Assembly (NCBI GenBank): GCA_037176885.1
Contig: JAWWNJ010000033.1
Span: 1 to 64,000 of the forward strand
Origin: Favolaschia claudopus
Lineage: Eukaryota; Basidiomycota; Agaricomycetes; Agaricales; Mycenaceae
Length of the DNA: 64,000 nt
Direction of reading: 5' to 3'
Part shown: in pieces, positions 57,112 to 64,000 of the stretch
Position numbering within the stretch: position 1 is the stretch's first letter
How the letters are laid out: the number at the start of each line of letters is the position of its first letter
Notes under the pieces: model-generated
Seen by the model: the letters and a program-made list of their open reading frames with translations, nothing else
Told to the model about the DNA's origin: nothing
The model's database searches: none
Position numbers and translations under genes: made by a program

Positions 57112-58660
57112 TATAAAGATGAATGCAAACGACGGATACAAACTTTCCGGCAATAATTCGAGGCTGAGAATGATATATTTGTCTAGTACCGTTTGACGGG
57201 AGGGGAGGATGAAGACGGATTCTTTCTTTTCTAAGTGCAAATGAATACATATGTATTCATGCAAACAATTGTTAAGTTGACTCACAGGCATGCCGAGAAA
57301 AAATCTAGTCGCTGGTGCTTAGTGGCATCGAAAGGGTCTTCTCCGTCAGCAATTACGCTAAGGAGATGCTTGCGATTGTGCGAGCCCTTGAGGAGTGGCG
57401 CCACTTCCTTGAGGGCGCGCAGCACCCGCTTGAGATCTGGACGGACCACAAAAACCTGGTACCGTCAATGTTCAAATTTCAAGTGGTGTTGTTATAGTTC
57501 TAAATGATGGATCTCACCCACAAATCACTGTGTAGATGGTTTTACGAAGCCTGAGGCAAAAATTGGCTGCTGAACAGCTGTTTTTGATGGTAACTTCCAT
57601 ATATGGACGTCACGTGGTAGGGTGGTGGGTCTCTAACAAAAAAAGCAGCATGAGGTGTTTTTTTTTTTCGGTTTCAGTACCCCCTTGGGGTTGAAAGCCG
57701 CGGATTGCCGGTTCTGAGAAGTGCCGTAGTGATGCCGTGAGGCGTATGTTTGGTGACTGTTTGTGTCGCCTATGCTTTCCTCATCTGCGCAGCTCCGACG
57801 GTGCTATGGGACGCCGACGGACTCTTTGACCAACCGACGGCTACACAATCAGCTCGCGACTCGCAATGCTCGCCCACTAAAAACTTGTGACGGCCGTGAC
57901 CGAACGCGTACTCGACGCGTCGTCTTCCACCATGTCTGCAGCACTCACTGCTTCTACCGTGCGTTTTAAGATTTCATTGTTGATCATGCTCTCTCAAAGT
58001 CAAGCGACAACGACCAGACAACTCAAGGAGTCAAGCGCGGCTCGATGACCAACTGCCGCAAACACTATCACCACCCGATTCCGGTAACACACAACGGCAG
58101 CTGGAGATGGGCATTTCGATGCAGGTACTGCCCAAAGTCAGTTCCCTGATATCTGTGTTCATCGAGCAGCATGCTTCCAGGACCATTACAATCCCAAGAA
58201 CTGTACATGCAATGTCCTTCGAAGATGAGCCCCAGCAACCAAACCTCGCCAACCTTGCAATGCACCTCAACTGCGGGGACCACGGGCGGGGCGTGTCGAT
58301 TCCAAGGGCCTCGGTATCAGGTCCCGCTCACAGTATCACTGCTGCTTCGGCGCAGTTCATGGAGGAATTTTTGATGAACAGCCACCTCGGGGAATTTCTC
58401 TCCGTTTTCTCGGCCTGGATATTGGAAGACGACCTTCGATTCGTGGCGGGTGCGAAGTCTGAAAGCTCGGGGGTCGATGAAAATTGCTAACGAAGGTGTG
58501 GATGAAGGCGGGGTATGGCAATTATTAGTATATATATTCTATCTCATTTATTGCACCCAAAATAACCGTTTTAAACGTTTCAAAAGGTTTTTCTAAACGT
58601 TTGAATTCGGTTTCGTTTGCTTTGCACTGGGGCGCAAACGAAAACGAAAAGGTTGGAGCC
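57112..58660. other. no intact gene; embedded 100-bp RNase H copy
   Basis: Apart from the 100-bp duplicate at 57360-57459 there is no recognised coding sequence. A + strand frame at 58107-58490 (MGISMQVLPKVSSLISVFIE) is open for 127 codons but shows no domain. A T13 tract lies at about 57660. Confidence 0.35.
57360..57459 (+). repeat. 100-bp perfect copy of chromovirus RNase H sequence
   Basis: Identical base for base to 53923-54022 (enc. [19 protein letters not shown] onward). Flanks differ on both sides except for AATTACG just upstream, which is also present upstream of the original. This looks like a templated insertion rather than a transposition product. Confidence 0.9.
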
Positions 58661-58666
58661 TTAACC

Positions 58667-59298
58667 TGGAGTCTCCATGCCCAGGCGTCACAGTAAAAGG
58701 GTGTGTGATGCGTGACTTCTCACGGGTCGTAGTAGCACAGCATCTATGATGTGATATCAATGATCAGATGATCCAACAGTAGCAGGGAGCCAGGGATATG
58801 CCCAGGAGGGGAGGATCACAATACTGGTCCAGAGATTGTAGACCAACGGAGGCCCGGGATACCCTGTCGGCCGGGGGCGTGGGAAACCGGAGCCCGGAGG
58901 ACCGGAGAAACAGAGCCCAGGGAACCCGGAAAGGGCGCTAGAGCTGGGATGAGACAGCGGAGCATTAGGCCTTCGGCGGTAGGACCACTGGGGCTTGGCC
59001 CAGGTCCGGGGGAGCGTGGGAAGCCGGGCCGGAGACCGGGGGACTGGAGCCGGAGGACCAGAGGACCAGAGCTCACGGAGGGCTAGAAGTCTGACTGGAA
59101 GACCAGTAGGGAACCGGGTTGCGCTGAGCGCTAGCTGTAGGAGCACAGGGTCGACAGGAGTCCATCGAGGAGGGGAACGGGGAGTCGGAAGGAGGAAGAT
59201 GTGACAAAGGGGGAACTCTGGAAGGAGTAGCGTTCCCAAGCAGGCTGGAGTGATGCAACGAATAGCGGAGCGGGTCGGGGAAGCGGGGGTTCCCCTGA
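58667..59298 (-). repeat. probable LTR, copy B, truncated
   Basis: Reverse complement of 13886-14592. It begins (reading -) TGTCAGGGGAACCCCCGC at 59298 and ends at GGGCATGGAGACTCC near 58667, where copy A continues, so its 3' part is lost. No coding sequence. Confidence 0.6.
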
Positions 59299-60186
59299 CA
59301 TCAGCCCCACTTCAGAATGTGGCGACTCGACACATGCAAAGCAGAGAGCGCAGAGCGAACATGAAGGGAAAAAGACACAGCCCCGCTTCACGCTTTATGA
59401 CGACCCGGCGTAAAGTAACACAAAAGGGAGGGTGGGCGGGGAAAAAAAAAGCTCATGCCTCCCTTGCCCAACTCTTCGACCGTTGAGCTACAGTCGGCGC
59501 TTTGCCTTGTACACTGCTTCCCAGATGCCCAAGTCTTCAGCATGACCCCCAAGGAGTAGGCAGACGTATCCTGTCCTGCCACTCCTTGATATTGTACTGG
59601 TCAGTGCTTAGGCTTGTACATCCTCTCAGCTGTCCAATCCCGCAGAGTGTGGCCAGTAGTCGCTACGCTCCTACTGTACTCTCTGCGCAAGGGGGGGAGA
59701 GTAACAGGTATGGAGCTCCAAATGTCGCTCCTGTAGGAGGAAGCTCCCTCTTGTCGCTTCCTCAGCTCTACCCCTTCCAGCCCACCTTCACAGTGTGGCG
59801 CCTCGACACACACATCTGGTGGGGCCTATGGCCACAGCGGAAAAAAAAATTGGATGGTGGTCACAGGGTGCACTGGGAGGTTGTACGAGGGCTGGAGGTA
59901 TCCGCCATGCCGTCTAGAATGTCGGGGCATACTGCACCGCACGTAGCAGACAGCAGCACCTAGCGGTGCAACGACACGGGGATAGAACCAAACCAACCGC
60001 CTTTCTGCTGCCAGCCAAGGTGTTACAAGCCGATCAACGGGATCGGCCATCACATGGTCAACTCAAGGCCCCAGTTCCCGCCGGGGCTGGTAGAGAACGT
60101 AGCCGGACGGATATAGGCCCATGGAAACACAGCATAGGGAGTGGCAGCAGGATGGCAAATCAGGGTTGGTGGTTCAAGAAAAGCGC
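59299..60186. other. no gene; short tRNA-like motif on - strand
   Basis: On the reverse strand around 59500-59440 the words GTAGCTCAACGGT (a good A-box) and a T9 run about 55 bases later suggest a tRNA/SINE remnant, but no box B was found. The word CTTCA(C/G)A(G/A)TGTGGCG recurs at 59311 and 59788. Confidence 0.35.
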
Positions 60187-60351
60187 AAGGGATTGACGCC
60201 GGAGGACCAGAGCTCACGGAGGGCTAGAAGTCTGACTGGAAGACCAGTAGGGAACCGGGTTGCGCTGAGCAGCTGTAGGAGCACAGGGTCGACAGGAGTC
60301 CGTTGAGGAGGGGAACGGGGAGTCGGAAGGAGGAAGATGTGACAAAGGGGG

Positions 60352-61552
60352 CACTGCGAGAAGTATTTGTCATGAAATTCAAGATCATCGTCTTATTCAA
60401 GATTCCTGACGTTTCGTTAGAATGCGCGTCATGAATTTCAAGACTGGTTTCATGATGCTCCAAAACTTCTGAAAGTTACAAGGTGTGATACCGCACTCAG
60501 ATTCAACTGTGGGACCACATTCCAGGATACTGCATATAATTCTCTTTCAAAAAGTGACATAAAAATCTTGAACCTGCATTCACGACGAAACATCATGAAT
60601 TTCGGCCTCGAGCAAATTTTTGTGTAAGTCCTGTGGCCGAGCTGCCGAGTCGATGACGTCACTTACAGCATTGCTCCACATCCGCAGCACACATATGCTG
60701 CGGCCGCTCACAACGCCTCTTGTCTTCCCCCACCGTGACCTCCCTCCAAGTCGCCATCGTAGAGCGCCACCGCCGCCGTCATTCTCGCCAACACACTCTG
60801 CTGTAACACGGACCCTCACGACCACCACGCCTCAGGCTTCCCTACGTCACCGCCCTCTAGGCTCAATCGGAGTCAATCCACACCGTCGTGACTCGTATCC
60901 TCTCGTATCGAGCTCGATCTCTCTGCAGTGCGCAAGACTCTCAAAGGAGTAAGGGGTGGCGAAGGATACCCGGGATGAAGTGGTTGGGCAGGCTATCATT
61001 GTGAGTGATTCTGCGAGAGTGCATTGCAGCTCATTAATGCGCTCTTTCCCTGTAATTTAGCTCTTTGATGACAACAGAGCATTCAATGATCTTCTAACCC
61101 GGTGAGTTGCTTCCCTGCTCTACCTCTTTTTCATTCTCCGTAGTGTGTTTCCGAGCCACGCAAGCTGTTTCAGTACGGCTGATCGCGACGGTGCGGAGAT
61201 TTTGAAGGTGAGAGTATTATTATAGTAGTACTGCAACTGTATTGTCCAGTACTTGAAATATATCCTGTTTTATACCTCTTCCATGGAGTTTCATAAGGAA
61301 TAAGGTGTCGCGATAGCTGGCTAGCGCTTCGGTGGTACTTCCGGACGAATCATTGCGAAGATCATGACAAAATGTCATGAAAAAACGTTAGGAACGGGCC
61401 CACAGTCGTTAGGAATTTCAGGACCCCGGATCGTAACGTTTCATCATGAAATCCGACGAAAGATCATGAAATTCAACACAAATGACGACGAAATACCTAA
61501 CACAAGGTCCTGAACAACATCATGAATTTCAAAACCTTCCCTTGGCACAGTG
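60352..61552 (+). mobile_element. CACTA-type element carrying spliced exon fragments
   Basis: It starts CACTGCGAGAAG and ends with the complement of CACTGTGCCAAG. A 3-bp GGG duplication is proven by the uninterrupted LTR sequence at 59190-59225, which has five G where this locus has five plus three. Subterminal CATGAAATTC / CATGAATTTC words fill 60370-60610 and 61360-61535, as in the element at 33926. The middle holds host-like exon fragments with introns. No CACTA transposase is present. Confidence 0.75.
60956..61207 (+). pseudogene. captured gene fragment, three exon pieces
   Basis: Inside the CACTA-type element. The frame VAKDTRDEVVGQAII ends at 61000. It joins over a 60-bp intron (61001-61060) to LFDDNRAFNDLLTR and over a 42-bp intron (61102-61143) to VFPSHASCFSTADRDGAEIL, which ends at another GTGAGA donor (61208). 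Phases agree at both junctions. No domain recognised. It may be a trapped host gene or a remnant of an element-encoded ORF. Confidence 0.5.
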
Positions 61553-61715
61553 GGGAACTCTGGAAGGAGTAGCGTTCCCAAGAAGGCTGGAGTGAGGCAA
61601 GGAATAGCGGGTACCACCACCACCTCGACGATCGACTCGCGAACGACGGCCTCCACGGCCCTTCGCCACCGCTGCGGAATACGAGGAGGAGGATGGGGAG
61701 GAGGAAGAGCTGGAG

Positions 61716-63437
61716 TTGTTGAGGGAGAACGATGAGGAGATTGCGCGCACGCCAGAGGATGATGATGGAGAGGAGAGGAAGATGTTAGAGGAGCTGAACG
61801 CGTACCTGTCGGAGAATCCCATCGACGTCGAGTTCCCGAACGATCCCAGGAACTACAGCGAGGCGATGGCGGCACCGGACGCGGCGCAGTGGATGGAGGG
61901 AACGCGCGAGGAATTGGAGTCTCTTCATGAGCAAGGCGTCTTTAAACTCGTTCCTCCGTCTGCCTACCTGCTAACAAAACAATACTCGACCTCCGCCCCG
62001 TCTACGCTCGCAAACACGACATGAATGGCAATGTCGTACGACACAAGGTCCGTTATTGCGCGAAAGGCTTCCGACAGGTCCACGGGCGCGATTTCTTCGA
62101 CACGACATCGCCGACCGCGCGCCTCGAGTTCTTCCGTGCGCTCCTGCACCTCGCGGCCTCGCGCGGCTGGGACTTGCAGCAGATCGACGTGAAGACCGCA
62201 TTTCTCAACGCCGCCCTGCCGGAGGAGGAACGACAATACGCGTGTCAGCCGAAACATTTCGAGGAGGAGGGGAAGTTGGATTGGCTGTGGGAGTTGTGGA
62301 AGGGGATTTATGGCCTGAAACAGGCGGGGGGGTTATGGAACAGGGAGTTAATGCGGCGATGTTGGGATGGGGTTTCCGCCGCCTCAGCTGCGAATGGTGC
62401 GAGTATGGTGTGTTTACTTCCGCAGGACCGCCGATGGGAAGATCACGATTGTGGTGATTCACGTCTACGACATGGCGGTCGCTGCCTCTAGCCGGGATGA
62501 AGCAAGCCGTTTCAAAGCTCAGCTTCGTTCGCGTTGGACGATATCGGACCTGGGCGACATAAATTACTGTCTTGGGATCAGAATCGTCCGTGACCCAGAA
62601 CGCCGTACCGTCGCCTTGTCCCAAACCGCTCTCATTGACCGTGTCATCGCCCAATTCCGCCAGACCGACGCTTATCCTGTCGCCACTCCGATGGAGCCGA
62701 AACTCCGCCTCGTCCGCCCCGACACCATTCAACGCCCTTCGCCTGAAGATGCCGAACACCTCGCCCAAATCCCTTACAGAGCACTCGTCGGAAGCCTCAT
62801 GTACATCGCAATCGGTACTCGCCCCGACATATCGTTCGCGGTATCCACCCTGGCTGGCTTCCTGGATTGCTACGACACCTTCCTTTGGCAATGCGCCATC
62901 CGCGTTGTACGATACCTGAAAGGGGCCCGCAATCTTTCTCTGGTTCTTGGCGGCAAGGAAACTTCACCGAAGGGCTTCAGCGACTCGGATTGGGCTAACG
63001 ATACGGAGAAGCGGAAATCTGTGATGGGCTACACGTTCTCCTTCGGGTCTGGTGCTGTGACTTAGGCGTCGAGGAAGCAGAAAGTCGTCGCCGCTTCATC
63101 GACGGAGGCCGAGTACATCGCCGCATCTGAGGCAGCGCGGGAGGCGTATTGGTTGCGTTCGCTGGCGCGGGGCTTGGAACTTTCACTGGCGGCACCTACT
63201 CCGATATTTTGCGACAACGACGCGGCAAGAGTAATGGCACACGATCAAGTTTTTCATAACCGTAATAAACACATCGATACTCGGTACCACCACGTTCGCG
63301 ACGGTGTCGAGAAGAACAAGCTCGTCCTGCCCCGCGTCCGCTCTGTCGACAACGTCGCCGACTGTCTCACAAAGTCTTTGCCCACCGCCGACTTCCTGCG
63401 CCATCGGACGAACCTGGGGTTGGAGCGGATGGATTGA
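61716..63437 (+). pseudogene. Ty1/Copia reverse transcriptase and RNase H, decayed
   Basis: The pieces in order: PNDPRNYSEAMAAPDAAQWM and EGTREELESLHEQGVFKLV; after a frameshift near 61980, RYCAKGFRQVHGRDFFDTTS, DLQQIDVKTAFLNAALPEEE and LWKGIYGLKQAGGLWNRELM; after another shift near 62370, TIVVIHVYDMAVAAS, WTISDLGDINYCLGIRI, IPYRALVGSLMYIAIGTRPD; then GFSDSDWANDTEKRKSVMGY, a TAG at 63063-63065, and VVAASSTEAEYIAASEAARE with RNKHIDTRYHHVRDGVE and DCLTKSLP. The usual YVDD catalytic box reads HVYDM, so one Asp is lost. The TAG replaces the Trp expected before SSRKQK. Gag, protease and integrase are absent. Confidence 0.8.
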
Positions 63438-63440
63438 GGG

Positions 63441-63560
63441 GGTGTTGTGTTGTGGACGCGTGGACGCGGAGATGCGCGAATGTGTGCACGCGTGAGTGTT
63501 TCAAACACAATGAATGCATTTGTGTTTGCCTCTGGATTCCAAGTGAATTCCGCACAATTT
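63441..63560 (+). repeat. probable start of the Copia 3' LTR
   Basis: A purine-rich GGATTGAGGGGG is immediately followed by TGTTGTGTTGTGG just after the pol stop, the usual polypurine tract plus TG start. The end of the LTR is not identified, and no 5' LTR is in the window, so only the start is supported. Confidence 0.4.
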
Positions 63561-64000
63561 TGACCAAAACAAATTGTGAGTCCTAGTTTCAAAGATGTAA
63601 AATGCAATGCCTACATAGTTTCAATCACAAAATACCACATATTTCTCGCAGAATAATCGAGTTTCCGGTTATTTTTGGGAATGATGAGTATATTTCTCTT
63701 ATCTTTGATCCCCCAGCTTTAGTCGACGAGCAAAAAGCGCCGCAACTTGTCGCTTCGACGAGTGGAGACGACGACGTACCACTACGTCTGCGGCTGGTGG
63801 GAGTCACAGGCGGCGTTCCAGCGGAAGATGCTCGTGGAAGGGTTAGGTACTGCATTGCTGCCACTTATCTTTGTTCCCCCTTGGCTCAAGGCAATAAAAG
63901 CAAAACAAAAGAACAACACCGAAGGACTCCAAAGTCATGCGTTGAGGGTAGGGCACAAACCAAAATTCGCGTGTAGAGAAGTGCCCGCCCTTTCATCGAG
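63561..64000. other. window end; degenerate element end only
   Basis: GAGTTTCCGGTTATTTTTGG at 63659, ending near GATGAGTA at 63691, resembles the right end of the 55780-56600 element. No gene recognised. Confidence 0.35.

Larger units (their letters stand above)
60187..61610 (-). repeat. LTR copy C, split by a CACTA-type element
   Basis: 60187-60351 and 61553-61610 are adjacent parts of the LTR seen at 58667-59298 (GAAGATGTGACAAAGGGGG then GGGAACTCTGGAAGGAGTAG). The CACTA-type element 60352-61552 lies between them, with a GGG duplication. The LTR copy is truncated on both outer sides. Confidence 0.65.

Noticed and set aside
1..64000. CRISPR arrays, bacterial operons or ribosome binding sites
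   Set aside because: No regular spacer-repeat array; introns and eukaryotic retroelements rule out a prokaryotic reading.

Overview
This window reads as a transposon-rich, gene-poor stretch of a filamentous basidiomycete genome, most likely an agaricomycete. The signs are introns of about 45-60 bp with GTRNGT donors, chromodomain Ty3/Gypsy and Ty1/Copia remnants, hAT and CACTA DNA transposons, and decayed copies of large multicopy protein families that I know only from mushroom genomes. No database search was possible, so family names come from motifs, and all identities and splice sites were read by eye.

Layout. 1-8.6 kb: decayed sequence, two small TA-flanked inverted-repeat elements, and a reverse-strand pseudogene split by a 167-bp element. 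8.9-10.3 kb: a likely host gene for a secreted, membrane-anchored Cys-repeat protein. 10.4-11.8 kb: a fold-back element with arms of about 0.7 kb. 12.7-13.1, 18.1 and 32 kb: a GC-rich monomer, partly tandem. 13.9-14.7 kb: a probable solo LTR. 15.3-22.5 kb: several TA-flanked elements, the 3' end of a LINE with a (TTA)n tail, and a perfect 29-bp hairpin. 23.2-29.4 kb: a hAT inserted inside another hAT, both with perfect 8-bp target duplications; the inner one carries a spliced transposase that looks open and two small divergent genes. 33.3-34.7 kb: a 450-bp MITE and a CACTA-type element. 35.6-37.4 kb: an intact four-exon DDE integrase-core gene. 37.7-39.3 kb: two divergent host-like genes, one a cytochrome b5/MAPR-like protein. 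39.2-42.1 kb: a large decayed reverse-strand multicopy gene. 42.6-51.7 kb: more inverted-repeat elements and a non-autonomous hAT. 52.0-55.7 kb: a 5'-truncated, frameshifted chromovirus. 55.8-57.1 kb: two more TA elements. 58.7-61.6 kb: LTR copies, one split by a CACTA element that carries spliced exon fragments. 61.7-63.4 kb: a decayed Copia pol.

The genes do not form a pathway. What links the region is element biology: nested insertions with readable target duplications, several non-autonomous TA families that mostly sit in ATTATT-like sites, and mobilisation sources (hAT transposase, integrase-core protein) that may still be coding-competent. The best host-gene candidates are the loci at 8891-10250, 37652-38106 and 38285-39278.
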